Origin: Filomicrobium insigne
GTDB taxonomy: Bacteria; Pseudomonadota; Alphaproteobacteria; Rhizobiales; Hyphomicrobiaceae
Assembly (NCBI RefSeq): GCF_900104305.1
Contig: NZ_FNJC01000001.1
Coordinates: 1,067,543-1,131,542 of the forward strand
DNA: 64,000 nucleotides
Direction: 5' to 3'
Under the pieces are notes generated by a model that did no database searches, was not told the origin of the DNA, and saw only the letters and a program-made list of their open reading frames with translations. A program made the position numbers and the translations under genes. Position 1 is the first letter of the stretch. Each line of letters begins with the position of its first letter. Below are positions 18,407 through 27,740 of this stretch, piece after piece.

Positions 18407-19648
18407 ATGCTCCGTCGTTCCCGCTTTCCCAAGGCTTTCCTAACCGACGAGAACGGCGGCGTCGCTGTGATGTTCGGGCTCGTCCTTTTGGGGGTCCTGT
18501 TTGCCGCTGGGATGGCCGTCGATTATGGTCGCGTTGTGCATACGAAGACCCGGCTGGCGCAAGCTGTAGATGCTGCGGCCCTTGCCGCGGGCCGCGCATT
18601 GCTTGACGGCCGGCTGTCGAATAGCGACGTCGAAGAGATCGCGACGCGCTATTTCGATACGAACCTGGGTGAAAGGTCGGGTTTCGGAACCGTGGGCCGG
18701 CCCGTCATCCAAATTGTCCGTGAGACCGGCGAAGTTCACGTCACGGCAGACGCGAACGTCCCCATGACACTCACTAAGATTGCCGGTTTTACCAATGTGA
18801 ATGTGCCCGCAACAGCTTCCAGCCGTTTTGATGATCGCGACATCGAACTGTCGATGGGGCTCGACATTACCGGTTCAATGGGCGGCTCCAAGATCGCTGC
18901 GCTGAAGTCAGCCACGAACGCGCTGATCGACATTATGCTTCCGGACCCGGGCGGTGACACCGAGAACGAGGTGCGCGTGGCGCTTGCCCCTTATTCATCC
19001 GGCGTCAATGCCGGTGACTACGTACAAGCTGCAACGGGTCAAAAGAAGCAAAGCTGTACATTCGAGCGCGAAGGCTCGAGCCCAACCGGTGATCAGTCGC
19101 CCGGGCCAAACAACTACCTCAAGGTCCAAGGGGATGACGGGATAGCAAAAAGACCTACATGTCCTAGCGCGAAGGTTATTCCGTTGACCAAGGATAAAGC
19201 GCTGTTGAAGCGCGAGGTTTCCCGTTACAGCGCCAACGGGGCCACGGCCGGGCATCTCGGCGCGCTGTGGGGTTATTTTTTGCTTTCGCCCAATTGGGGG
19301 GGCGTCTTCGGAGGCGATAGCGTGCCCGTAGCCTATGGGGATCGTAAAACGGTCAAGGCTATGGTTTTCATGACCGATGGTGAGTTCAACACGATCGGCG
19401 GAACCCAATCCTGGCGGAATACTAAAGAGAGCCAAGACACGGCCGTCGAGATCTGCCGCAACATGCGCTCCAACTCAATCCTGGTTTACACCGTTGCCTT
19501 CCAGCTAAACTCAACCAGCACAAAGCAGATGCTGCTCGATTGTGCGGGCAGTCCCGACCGGTATTTCGATGCTTCAGACGATGAGGCGTTACGCACCGCG
19601 TTCACGCGCATTGCGACACAGTTGAACAATCTACGTCTGACGAACTGA
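18407..19648 (+). CDS. TadE/TadG-like pilus-assembly protein with von Willebrand A domain
   Basis: A 413-residue protein with an N-terminal Flp-type segment, DENGGVAVMFGLVLLGVLFAAGMAVDYGR, that acts as a membrane anchor. VHTKTRLAQAVDAAALAAGRALL follows, as in TadG/TadE proteins. A vWA domain starts at SMGLDITGSMGGSKI, with MIDAS residues DxTGS (serine at the metal site) and FMTDGEFNT. It ends in the A-domain helix TAFTRIATQLNNLRLTN. It probably sits in the inner membrane with the A domain outside. No other tad genes are close, so it is a solitary copy. The start at 18407 has AGGGAGA upstream. Confidence 0.86.
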   Translation: MLRRSRFPKAFLTDENGGVAVMFGLVLLGVLFAAGMAVDYGRVVHTKTRLAQAVDAAALAAGRALLDGRLSNSDVEEIATRYFDTNLGERSGFGTVGRPVIQIVRETGEVHVTADANVPMTLTKIAGFTNVNVPATASSRFDDRDIELSMGLDITGSMGGSKIAALKSATNALIDIMLPDPGGDTENEVRVALAPYSSGVNAGDYVQAATGQKKQSCTFEREGSSPTGDQSPGPNNYLKVQGDDGIAKRPTCPSAKVIPLTKDKALLKREVSRYSANGATAGHLGALWGYFLLSPNWGGVFGGDSVPVAYGDRKTVKAMVFMTDGEFNTIGGTQSWRNTKESQDTAVEICRNMRSNSILVYTVAFQLNSTSTKQMLLDCAGSPDRYFDASDDEALRTAFTRIATQLNNLRLTN

Positions 19649-19721
19649 TTTCGCCGATCCTCGCGGGCAGTCTGGCACCTAGTCGCCGGAAGCTAACGTG
19701 AGGCCGAAGAGACGAGTCCGG

Positions 19722-19746
19722 CTCCCGGGGCAAGCCCCGGGAGTTT
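19722..19746. terminator. Hairpin terminator between tadG-like gene and acs
   Basis: Perfect inverted repeat CTCCCGGGGC/GCCCCGGGAG at 19722-19743 followed by TTT, between two convergent genes. The T-run is short, so rho-independent action is probable rather than certain. Confidence 0.6.
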
Positions 19747-19775
19747 GATCCATACATCGGTCAACGATGGATCGT

Positions 19776-21728
19776 TTAGCCCGTCACCTTACGATTCTGG
19801 CGGTTGCCAATAAGGTCCTCAACGACCAGCGGATCAGCCAAGGTCGACGTGTCTCCCAGATTGGAGAAATCATCCTCGGCAATCTTCCGCAGGATGCGAC
19901 GCATGATCTTGCCGGAACGCGTCTTCGGCAAACCGCCGGAGAATTGAATGAGGTCCGGAGAAGCAATGGGACCGATCTCGGCCCGAACGTGCTTGACCAG
20001 TTCCGCTTTCAGCTCATCGGTGACTGCTTCGCCGGCATTCAGCGTGACATAGCAATAGATGCCTTGCCCCTTGATCGCGTGCGGATAGCCGACAACGGCT
20101 GCTTCCGACACCTTCGGATGCGCGACCAGAGCGCTTTCCACTTCGGCCGTTCCCATGCGGTGACCGGATACGTTCAACACGTCATCGACGCGTCCCGTGA
20201 TCCACCAATAGCCGTCTTCGTCGCGACGTGCGCCATCGCCCGTGAAGTAGTTCCCCTTGTACGTGGAGAAATAGGTCTGAACGAAGCGATCATGATCGCG
20301 GAACACGGTGCGCATCTGGCCGGGCCAGCTATCCTTGATGATCAGATTGCCGTTGACCGCGCCTTCGAGTTCATTGCCGTGTTCATCGACGAGCGCCGGC
20401 TGGACACCGAAAAACGGAAGCGTTGCTGAGCCAGGCTTCAAGGCCATGGCACCCGGTAGCGGCGAAATGAGGATGCCACCCGTTTCCGTCTGCCACCACG
20501 TATCTACGATCGGGCAACGGCTGTTGCCGACAACGCGATAATACCAGATCCAGGCTTCCGGGTTGATGGGCTCTCCCACGGAACCGAGCAGCCTCAGCGA
20601 AGAGCGATCGGTACGATTGACGAAATCATCGCCTGCTCCCATCAGAGCGCGGATGGCGGTCGGCGCAGTGTAGAAGATATTGACCTGCCACTTATCGACG
20701 ACGTGCCAGAAGCGAGACGCTGTCGGATAGTTCGGCACGCCCTCGAACATCAAGGTCGTCGCGCCGTTGGAAAGCGGTCCATAGATGATGTAGCTGTGGC
20801 CGGTGACCCAGCCGACATCTGCCGTACACCAGTAGATATCGCCGTCGTGATAATCGAAGATGTATTGATGGGTCAGTCCTGCAAACAGCAGATAGCCGCC
20901 GGAGGTGTGCACGACACCCTTGGGCTGACCGGTGGAGCCTGACGTGTAGAGAATGAACAGCGGATCTTCCGCATTCATTTCTTCAATCGGGCAGTCAGCG
21001 GAAACCTTCACCAGCTCTTCGTGCAGCCAGAGATCGCGTCCCGGCACCATATCGACGGCACCACCTGTGCGGCGAACGACGAGGACCTTCATGTCGCTCA
21101 GGTTTCCGGCGGTAATTGCATCGTCTGTGTTCTTCTTCAGAGGGATGGCGCGACCGCCGCGGACACCTTCATCCGACGTAATAACAAACTTCGAATCCGC
21201 ATCGGCGATCCGGTTCATCAAGCTATCGGGCGAAAAGCCGCCGAACACTACGGAGTGGATCGCACCAATGCGCGCGCACGCCAGCATGGCGTAGGCCGCT
21301 TCGGGGATCATCGGCAGATAGATGGTGACCCGGTCACCTTTCTTGACGCCGTTGGCTTTGAGGACGTTGGCGAATTTGCAGACGCGCTCATGCAGCTGGC
21401 GGTAGGTGATCTGCTCGTCTTCGGTTGGATCATCGCCTTCCCAGATGATGGCGTTCTGATCGGCGCGTGTCGGCAAGTGCCGATCTACGCAATTGTAGCA
21501 GACGTTGAGACTGCCATCCTCATACCAGCGGATGCGTACGTCGTGGGGATCGTAAGACGTATTCTTCACCTTGGTATAAGGCTTGATCCAGTCCAGACGC
21601 TGACCCATTTCGCCCCAGAATCCATTGGGATCATCAATGGAACGCTTGTACATTTCCTTGTATTTCGCTTCGTCGAGCCATGCTCGCGCAGCCCATTCTG
21701 GGGATACGGGGTACACGTTTTCAGACAT
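19776..21728 (-). CDS. acs: Acetyl-CoA synthetase
   Basis: Activates acetate with ATP and CoA through acetyl-AMP. The 650-residue length fits the AMP-forming enzyme. Visible motifs are the P-loop [11 protein letters not shown], the acyl-pocket/adenylate region [44 protein letters not shown] in the hinge region, and the C-terminal [15 protein letters not shown]. The lysine in that last motif is the residue acetylated for control in relatives. The ATG at 21728 follows GAGGAAC. It is a single leftward gene. Confidence 0.96.
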   Translation of the reverse strand: MSENVYPVSPEWAARAWLDEAKYKEMYKRSIDDPNGFWGEMGQRLDWIKPYTKVKNTSYDPHDVRIRWYEDGSLNVCYNCVDRHLPTRADQNAIIWEGDDPTEDEQITYRQLHERVCKFANVLKANGVKKGDRVTIYLPMIPEAAYAMLACARIGAIHSVVFGGFSPDSLMNRIADADSKFVITSDEGVRGGRAIPLKKNTDDAITAGNLSDMKVLVVRRTGGAVDMVPGRDLWLHEELVKVSADCPIEEMNAEDPLFILYTSGSTGQPKGVVHTSGGYLLFAGLTHQYIFDYHDGDIYWCTADVGWVTGHSYIIYGPLSNGATTLMFEGVPNYPTASRFWHVVDKWQVNIFYTAPTAIRALMGAGDDFVNRTDRSSLRLLGSVGEPINPEAWIWYYRVVGNSRCPIVDTWWQTETGGILISPLPGAMALKPGSATLPFFGVQPALVDEHGNELEGAVNGNLIIKDSWPGQMRTVFRDHDRFVQTYFSTYKGNYFTGDGARRDEDGYWWITGRVDDVLNVSGHRMGTAEVESALVAHPKVSEAAVVGYPHAIKGQGIYCYVTLNAGEAVTDELKAELVKHVRAEIGPIASPDLIQFSGGLPKTRSGKIMRRILRKIAEDDFSNLGDTSTLADPLVVEDLIGNRQNRKVTG

Positions 21729-21845
21729 CGAAGTTCCTCCCGGTATCGAATTTTGTTGGCCTGCATTATGTGCCGCAGGTCGTACGGCCACAAGCCTCAC
21801 CGTTGGTCTTAGAAAGGCACGTCCTTAACGGATCGGCTGGATCGT

Positions 21846-22265
21846 TCAGACGCCCATCCAGCCGATGATAAGGCCCTGGATCAATAAAACACCGAGCCAA
21901 TGACCCGCATTGATCAGTGTCAGTGACGGCTTCGCGCGTTCAAATGCGTTGTTCGTCAGTGTCGTGGTCAGAATGAAGCCTGCCCAGACGAAGGCTCCGG
22001 ATATGGCGCCATTTCTGGGTGTGACCTGACCTGGGCCAAGATGACCAATCGTGCCGGCAAGTACAAACGCCATGACCAGCAAACAAAAGAATGAAACTAT
22101 GAAAGGAACGATCTTTTGACTTCCGCTCGCAGCCAGTTGTTCCTTTGTTTTACCTAGTGCAGAGAGCCAAGCTTTGCCGAATGCTCCGTACCAAATAGCT
22201 CCGAACAGAAAGCCGAAAACCGCGGCGACAACGATCGCCATGTAGTTCATGCCTGCGAATGCCAT
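21846..22265 (-). CDS. DUF1761 membrane protein
   Basis: A 139-residue four-helix membrane protein. It starts MNYMAIVVAAVFGFLFGAIWYGAFGKAWL and ends INAGHWLGVLLIQGLIIGWMG, both typical of DUF1761. Function is unknown for the whole family. The ATG at 22265 has AAGG upstream and is preferred over a GTG at 22292. It stands alone between acs and the methyltransferase gene. Confidence 0.82.
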   Translation of the reverse strand: MAFAGMNYMAIVVAAVFGFLFGAIWYGAFGKAWLSALGKTKEQLAASGSQKIVPFIVSFFCLLVMAFVLAGTIGHLGPGQVTPRNGAISGAFVWAGFILTTTLTNNAFERAKPSLTLINAGHWLGVLLIQGLIIGWMGV

Positions 22266-22320
22266 TCTCAGCCTTACCTTTGATGCGTACACGCGTGAAT
22301 ATTAGAAAATATGCTTGTCG

Positions 22321-22986
22321 TTAGCCTGGCTTGTAGCGCCAGATGGCGGTTCGCTTGATCTCTGCGTCTTCCAGCTGGCGGGTGACGGGGACTGTATATT
22401 CGGTCAGCTTCTCGAACCGGTCCAAAGGAAAATAGCTACGGCGTGGATCTCCAACGAGTACAATGACGCCTGCCGAAACGTTGGCCTCAATAAATGTCAG
22501 AACCTTTTTCGCGAGCTGGGCCTCGTAGAACAGATCTCCCACCAGAACCACGTCGAATTTCCCAGCCCCTGTTACGAGCATATCGTTTGCCGTCGTCGTC
22601 AGCGTGACGCTGTTCAGCGCGGCGTTGACCTCGGCAGCTACCGAGGCAAGCTGATCGACATCAGCAGCCAGTGCGGAGGCCGCTCCGGCGCGGCACGCTG
22701 CAATCGCCACAAGCCCGGAGCCTGATCCTAAATCCAGAACCCGCTTTCCGCGGACAAGCGTAGGGTTATCCAACACGTAGCGCGCGAGTGCCTGTCCCCC
22801 CGCCCAAGCGAATGCCCAGTAGGGCGGATCAATATTATGTTGCTGCAGTTCCTCTTCGGTCTTTAGCCAAATGGGGAGGGATTCTTCTGCCAGATGCAGT
22901 CTAATTTCCGGAACCAGCGGAGGGCTCAGTGGTACTGTATTTTTCCGGATGAAGGCAGCAGAGCGTGATGATTCGGCCGCAGCCAT
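22321..22986 (-). CDS. ETF-beta lysine methyltransferase homologue (METTL20 type)
   Basis: A 221-residue class I methyltransferase. It has IRKNTVPLSPPLVPEIRLHLA at the N-terminus, PPYWAFAWAGGQALARY before the SAM site LDLGSGSGLVAIAACRAG, and the post-II motif VVLVGDLFYE followed by GDPRRSYFP. These features mark the METTL20 family, which in mitochondria and alphaproteobacteria methylates lysines of the electron-transfer flavoprotein beta subunit next to its docking loop. The etfB and etfA genes are in this same window, at 58436-59185 and 57492-58436. The substrate is therefore plausible but inferred. The ATG at 22986 is used; a TTG at 23025 is possible. Confidence 0.78.
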   Translation of the reverse strand: MAAAESSRSAAFIRKNTVPLSPPLVPEIRLHLAEESLPIWLKTEEELQQHNIDPPYWAFAWAGGQALARYVLDNPTLVRGKRVLDLGSGSGLVAIAACRAGAASALAADVDQLASVAAEVNAALNSVTLTTTANDMLVTGAGKFDVVLVGDLFYEAQLAKKVLTFIEANVSAGVIVLVGDPRRSYFPLDRFEKLTEYTVPVTRQLEDAEIKRTAIWRYKPG

Positions 22987-23034
22987 TTGGGTCTCATGTG
23001 CCGGAGGAAAAGCGCTCGTCGGCAAAAAATGGTT

Positions 23035-23583
23035 TCATTTCTTGCTGAGCGCTTTTGGGTCCAAGCCGCCCATACGTAAGACCTCGTTCCATTCCGCGGT
23101 GGTGACAGGTTGCACTGACAGTCGCATTGAAGTGACGAGGCTCATTTTGGACAGCTTATCGTTCGCTTTCGCGTCTGCAAGCGTTACAGGTTTGGGCAGG
23201 TCGGCGACAGCCGCCACCGTCACGCACTGCCATTTGCCGGTATCGTCTTTGGGGTCAGGATGCGCTTCCTTGATGACCTCCACGATGCCGACGATCTCTT
23301 TGCCTTCATTTGAGTGATAGAAGAAGCCGAGATCGCCTTTCTTCATTGCCCGCATGTTGTTGCGCGCAAGAAAGTTACGGACCCCATCCCAAGGTTCGCC
23401 TTTGCGACCGCACTTTTTGAGCATGTCCCAGGAGAAGACGTCCGGTTCCGATTTAAACAGCCAACGGTCGATACCCTCTGTGCTCGTTTTCCCCGCGGCC
23501 GGCTTCGCTGGAGCTTTTTTCTTAGGGGCAGGTTTAGCGGCTGCCTTGGAGGTCGTCGACTTGCTGCCCGCCACTTTCTTCAT
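23035..23583 (-). CDS. EVE-domain protein with lysine/alanine-rich N-terminal tail
   Basis: A 182-residue protein. Residues 1-35 are a Lys/Ala/Pro-rich tail. The rest is an EVE domain (thymocyte nuclear protein 1 family, PUA-like fold): WLFKSEPDVFSWDML, WDGVRNFLARNNMRAMKKGDLGFFYHSN, IVGIVEVIKEAHPDP and the C-terminal VTTAEWNEVLRMGG. EVE domains bind modified bases in DNA or RNA. Ligand and role in this organism are unknown. It lies 48 bases upstream of the methyltransferase gene start on the same strand, so the two may be co-transcribed. Confidence 0.87.
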   Translation of the reverse strand: MKKVAGSKSTTSKAAAKPAPKKKAPAKPAAGKTSTEGIDRWLFKSEPDVFSWDMLKKCGRKGEPWDGVRNFLARNNMRAMKKGDLGFFYHSNEGKEIVGIVEVIKEAHPDPKDDTGKWQCVTVAAVADLPKPVTLADAKANDKLSKMSLVTSMRLSVQPVTTAEWNEVLRMGGLDPKALSKK

Positions 23584-23637
23584 GTGCTCGTGCTCCTCAA
23601 ATTCTTGCAGCCTCCCGCCGGAACTACCCCTTCGGTC

Positions 23638-24633
23638 CTAAATCTCTGATTTCATCGGGCGGGTCAGCAATGATTCGATTGCAGCATCGATTGTTATCTC
23701 GCCCGATACAATATCGAGTACGGCTTGGCAGATCGGCATTTGCACATCGAATTTGCTTGCCAACCGACTGACGGCCTCGGCGGTGTAGATGCCTTCGGTG
23801 ACGGCGCGACGTTGACCGAGGATGGCCTCAAGATTTTGGCCTTCGCCCAGCGCCCGTCCCAAGGACATGTTGCGTGACTTTGGACTTCCGCAGGTGAGGA
23901 TCAGGTCGCCAAGCCCCGACAAGCCCATGAGTGTTTCGGACCGAGCACCCATCGCTTCACCCAGGCGGCGCAACTCAGCGAAACCACGCGCGATCAGCGC
24001 GGCATGCGCGCTGGCGCCAAGCTGTTTGCCATCGACGATGCCGGCTGCAATGGCCAGAACATTTTTGATGGCCCCGCCGAGCTGCACACCAATGGCATCG
24101 GACGACCAATAGATGCGCAGGTTGCGATAGCCCAAGCCTTCGGCGAGGGAGCGGCCGATCTCCTCGTCCGCACAGGCCAGGGTCACCGCCGCGGGCAGTC
24201 CCCGCGCGACATCTGCGGCGAAGCTTGGACCGGAAAGGATTGCAGGCAACGCACCGGGCAGAGCTTCGGCCAAAACGTCGCCCATCAACTTGCCACTGCT
24301 GCGCTCAATACCCTTGGCACAGATCACAGCCGGGCGGCCTGCAGAAAAATGCGGGCTGAGTTCGCTCGCAACGGCACGGAGATTTTGTGCGGGCGGTACG
24401 AGCAGCACGACGTCCTGGGCGGCGATATCGGCCATCTTGCCCGTCGCGCGGATCCCGGGCTCCAAACTTACGCCGGGAAGATAATTCCGATTCAGATGGT
24501 GCTCGTTGATCTCGCGAATGGTGTCGGGTTCATAGGCCCATAGGACGACGTTGCGTCCTGCTAAAGCCAGGGTTTGCGCCAGCGCCGTTCCCCAGGCGCC
24601 GCCTCCGACGATGCCCACGCTCGAGACTTGCAT
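23638..24633 (-). CDS. gpsA: NAD(P)-dependent glycerol-3-phosphate dehydrogenase
   Basis: Reduces dihydroxyacetone phosphate to sn-glycerol-3-phosphate for phospholipid synthesis. The 331-residue protein starts VGIVGGGAWGTALAQTLA (nucleotide-binding loop) and contains ICAKGIERSSGKLM, LSGPSFAADVARGLPAAV, the catalytic-lysine region GGAIKNVLAIAAGI and GLGDLILTC. It is 87 bases downstream of tsaD and upstream of the EVE gene, all leftward; tsaD-gpsA-EVE is a usual alphaproteobacterial order. Confidence 0.96.
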   Translation of the reverse strand: MQVSSVGIVGGGAWGTALAQTLALAGRNVVLWAYEPDTIREINEHHLNRNYLPGVSLEPGIRATGKMADIAAQDVVLLVPPAQNLRAVASELSPHFSAGRPAVICAKGIERSSGKLMGDVLAEALPGALPAILSGPSFAADVARGLPAAVTLACADEEIGRSLAEGLGYRNLRIYWSSDAIGVQLGGAIKNVLAIAAGIVDGKQLGASAHAALIARGFAELRRLGEAMGARSETLMGLSGLGDLILTCGSPKSRNMSLGRALGEGQNLEAILGQRRAVTEGIYTAEAVSRLASKFDVQMPICQAVLDIVSGEITIDAAIESLLTRPMKSEI

Positions 24634-24720
24634 AAGCTCTCCTTAAAAGTACGGCGTGATCGCATTCGGATCTCCACCAAAACTGTGACCGAGCAGGTCT
24701 ATCATGCCGCGGCACGGCAA

Positions 24721-25815
24721 TCACGCCTTGACGCCGGCCCCAATCGCACGCGGTGCCGTCGCATCCAGCGGCCAGCGCGGATGTACCTTGGCATCTAGCG
24801 GAGAGACTAGTCCGCGGGCCAAACGCTCCGCGCCTGCCCATGCGATCATCGCGGCATTGTCGCCGCAAAGTTCTACGGGAGGAACATGAAAACGGCTGCC
24901 GCGACTTTCGGCCAGATCCCGGAGTGTCTGACGCAAGGCCTGGTTTGCAGCCACGCCCCCGGCCACGACAAAGTCCGCGACCGGTTCGCCTAGCATCTCA
25001 GCCGCCAGATCGAAGGCGCGACCGCAACGGTCCGCGACGCTTGCCAATACCGCTGCTTCAAATCCGGCGCAAAGGTCGTTGACGTCGTTGTCGCTCAATG
25101 GAGCATGTTGAAGTGCGCGCTGGCGCACCGCTGTTTTGAGGCCCGCGAAGGAAAAATGCGCTTCCTCGCGCCCGAGCATAGGGCGCGGCATGACGAAACG
25201 TGATGCGTCTCCTTGCTTCGCCGCCTTTTCCACGGAGGGGCCGCCCGGCTGAGGTAGGCCCAAGAGTTTCGCCGTCTTGTCGAACGCCTCACCCAACGCG
25301 TCGTCGATGGTTGTGCCGAGACGCGTGTAGTGGTCGACACCATGAACCAGCAGCAACTGCGTATGCCCACCAGAGACGAGCAAGAGAAGATAGGGCGGGT
25401 CCAATCCATCCGTCAGACCGACAGTGAGCGCATGGGCTTCGAGGTGATTGACAGCAACGAGCGGGATGCCTCGAACCAAAGCAATCGTTTTTGCCGTGAC
25501 GACACCGACTATGAGGCCCCCGATAAGCCCTGGGCCCGCAGCAGCGGACACGGCATCGATGCGCTCAAAGCCGATACCTGCTTCCGCCATAGCATCGCGG
25601 ATCAACTCATCCAAACATTCCGCATGGGCCCGCGCCGCGATTTCTGGAACAACGCCCCCGAACGGGCGATGACTATCCCACTGCGAACGGACAATGCTCG
25701 ATAAGATGCGACCGCGACCCGCGGAATCGCGCGCAACGACAGCCGCCGCTGTCTCATCACAGCTCGTTTCGATCCCGAGTATTATTGTCTCATGTGCCAT
25801 CTCACTGGGCGACAT
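24721..25815 (-). CDS. tsaD: tRNA N6-threonylcarbamoyladenosine synthase subunit TsaD
   Basis: Transfers threonylcarbamoyl to A37 of ANN-decoding tRNAs, with TsaB and TsaE. It starts [16 protein letters not shown] (ASKHA nucleotide-binding strand). The iron site is [13 protein letters not shown], followed by [26 protein letters not shown] and [14 protein letters not shown]. At 364 residues it is of normal length. The ATG at 25815 has AGGA nine bases upstream; an ATG at 25800 is an alternative. It is divergent from hemC with 133 bases between starts. Confidence 0.96.
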   Translation of the reverse strand: MSPSEMAHETIILGIETSCDETAAAVVARDSAGRGRILSSIVRSQWDSHRPFGGVVPEIAARAHAECLDELIRDAMAEAGIGFERIDAVSAAAGPGLIGGLIVGVVTAKTIALVRGIPLVAVNHLEAHALTVGLTDGLDPPYLLLLVSGGHTQLLLVHGVDHYTRLGTTIDDALGEAFDKTAKLLGLPQPGGPSVEKAAKQGDASRFVMPRPMLGREEAHFSFAGLKTAVRQRALQHAPLSDNDVNDLCAGFEAAVLASVADRCGRAFDLAAEMLGEPVADFVVAGGVAANQALRQTLRDLAESRGSRFHVPPVELCGDNAAMIAWAGAERLARGLVSPLDAKVHPRWPLDATAPRAIGAGVKA

Positions 25816-25948
25816 GCGTTTTTTTCCTGACTAATTCATGCATTATCGAGGCTTGGCCCATGCACATATTTGCGTTGGCGTGCTTAGCGCGCCAATACTG
25901 TCGCGCCATTTCGTCTTCCACCTCCGCCTATCACTGGGGAGCGCGCAC

Positions 25949-26887
25949 TTGCAACAAAAGACAATCAAAATCGGGACCCGCGGATCGCCGCTTGCTTTGG
26001 CGCAAGCGCATGAGGTACGGGCTCGCTTGATGGCCGCTCATGGTCTGGCGGAAGACCAATTCGCAATCGTCGTCATTAAGACTTCGGGCGATCAGATCGT
26101 CGGCTCACTGGCTGATGTCGGCGGCAAGGGGTTGTTTACCAAGGAGATCGAAGAAGCTCTTCTCGGTGAGGAGATCGATCTTGCCGTGCACTCCATGAAG
26201 GACATGGCCACCACTCTCCCAGCCGGCTTGACGATTTCGGCCATGCTTCCGCGCGAGGATGTTCGCGACGCATTTATCAGTTTGGCCTACCCGTCTCTGG
26301 ACGCCGTGCCCGCCGGCGGGCGTATCGGAACCTCGTCGTTACGGCGACAAGCTCAGGTCAAGCTTCGGCGGCCGGATCTTGAGGTCATCGGCTTTCGTGG
26401 CAACGTGCAAACACGCCTGAAGAAGCTCGCCGATGGTGTCGCCGACGCGACGTTTCTTGCCTGCGCCGGTTTAAGGCGGTTGGGCCTGACAGATCAGATC
26501 ACGGCATCGATTGAGACGGACGTTATGCTCCCTGCCGTGGCGCAGGCTGCCATCGGCATCGAAATCCGGGCTGGCGACGAAGACAACAATGCGCTTACGG
26601 GCGTTCTCAATGATGAGCGGACGGCTCTTTGTGTGACCGCCGAACGCGCGTTTCTAAGGATCCTGGACGGATCGTGCCGCACACCTATCGCGGGTCTCGC
26701 TGAATTCGACGGGGATGTTTTGCGCTTACGCGGACAAATCCTGTCGCCGGATGGGGCTCGGGAGTTCTCGACGGTCAAATCCGGGTCGCCCGCAAGCGCT
26801 ATTCGGCTCGGCGAGGACGCGGCGCGGGAACTGCTTGATCGCGCGGGGCCTGGATTTCTCAGTTCGTCCCCAGCATCGGCGACGTGA
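25949..26887 (+). CDS. hemC: Porphobilinogen deaminase (hydroxymethylbilane synthase)
   Basis: Polymerises four porphobilinogens to hydroxymethylbilane in haem and cobalamin synthesis. Motifs are KIGTRGSPLALAQAHEVR, GGKGLFTKEIEEALL, DLAVHSMKDMATTLP, RIGTSSLRRQAQ and FRGNVQTRLKKL. The dipyrromethane cofactor cysteine is in DGSCRTPIAG. An ATG at 25838 would add 37 unrelated residues; the TTG at 25949, with GGGGAG upstream, gives the usual 312 residues. It is the first gene of hemC-hemD-mic60-hemY. Confidence 0.95.
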   Translation: MQQKTIKIGTRGSPLALAQAHEVRARLMAAHGLAEDQFAIVVIKTSGDQIVGSLADVGGKGLFTKEIEEALLGEEIDLAVHSMKDMATTLPAGLTISAMLPREDVRDAFISLAYPSLDAVPAGGRIGTSSLRRQAQVKLRRPDLEVIGFRGNVQTRLKKLADGVADATFLACAGLRRLGLTDQITASIETDVMLPAVAQAAIGIEIRAGDEDNNALTGVLNDERTALCVTAERAFLRILDGSCRTPIAGLAEFDGDVLRLRGQILSPDGAREFSTVKSGSPASAIRLGEDAARELLDRAGPGFLSSSPASAT

Positions 26888-26893
26888 CACGCA

Positions 26894-27628
26894 ATGCGTA
26901 TTCTCGTGACGCGGCCTGAGGCAGATTGTGAAGACATGCGGCGGGCTCTGACGGCGGCAGGGCACTCTGTCGTCATTTCACCTCTTCTCACTATCCTATC
27001 CGAGCCAATTCCAGATATTCGCGCCGATGACATCGCGGCGCTCGTCATCACGAGCCAAAACGCACTAAGAGCGCTTGCCGGCAATCCTCAGCTGGAGCAC
27101 CTCACCAGTGTGAAGACGTTCGTCGTCGGACCGCGGACGTTCGCGATGGCCCGTGAACTGGGATTTCGGCATATTATCGAGGGTCCCGGAACAGGCGCCG
27201 AACTGGCCGAACTTCTCAAGGATCACGGTCTTCCAGCGGACGGACGGATCGTGCATTTGGCCGGCAATAAACTCGCGTTTAATTTTGCTCAGGCTTTTTC
27301 CGAACTCGGTTACCGGGCGGAAACCATACGATGTTACCGGTCTGAGCCCGCTACAGGGTTCACAGCCGAAGCCGAAGAGGCAATTCGGCAAGGACAAGTC
27401 GATCTCGTCACATTGTTGTCGCCGCAAACGGCGAACACTTTCGTGAGATTGATCAAATCGACCGGGTTGGAGGTGGAAGCACGCTCGCTGTCTTATGCCT
27501 GTATTTCGGAGGCGACCTGCAAGTTCCTGGTGGATGAAGGTTGGTCATGCACGCACGTCGCGGCAAAGCCGAATAACCAAGAAGTGCTTGCACTCGTTAA
27601 CCGGATAGCGGCACAATTCCAGCAGTAA
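26894..27628 (+). CDS. hemD: Uroporphyrinogen-III synthase
   Basis: Closes and inverts ring D of hydroxymethylbilane to give uroporphyrinogen III. This family is poorly conserved, but the N-terminus MRILVTRPEADCEDMRRALTAAGH, the middle LVITSQNALRAL, VVGPRTFAMARELGF and the late LLSPQTANTFVRL are typical. Length is 244 residues. It starts 6 bases after the hemC stop, so translation is probably coupled. Confidence 0.92.
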   Translation: MRILVTRPEADCEDMRRALTAAGHSVVISPLLTILSEPIPDIRADDIAALVITSQNALRALAGNPQLEHLTSVKTFVVGPRTFAMARELGFRHIIEGPGTGAELAELLKDHGLPADGRIVHLAGNKLAFNFAQAFSELGYRAETIRCYRSEPATGFTAEAEEAIRQGQVDLVTLLSPQTANTFVRLIKSTGLEVEARSLSYACISEATCKFLVDEGWSCTHVAAKPNNQEVLALVNRIAAQFQQ

Positions 27629-27740
27629 CAAGCAAAGCCCCTTAAACTCGCGGACGAAGAAAATATGCGGTTGTCGGCGGGGAGCGTCCCGGGCCGGCAT
27701 TCGACGCGGGCGGTCGATGCGTTGGAGGTTCGTTCGTTCC

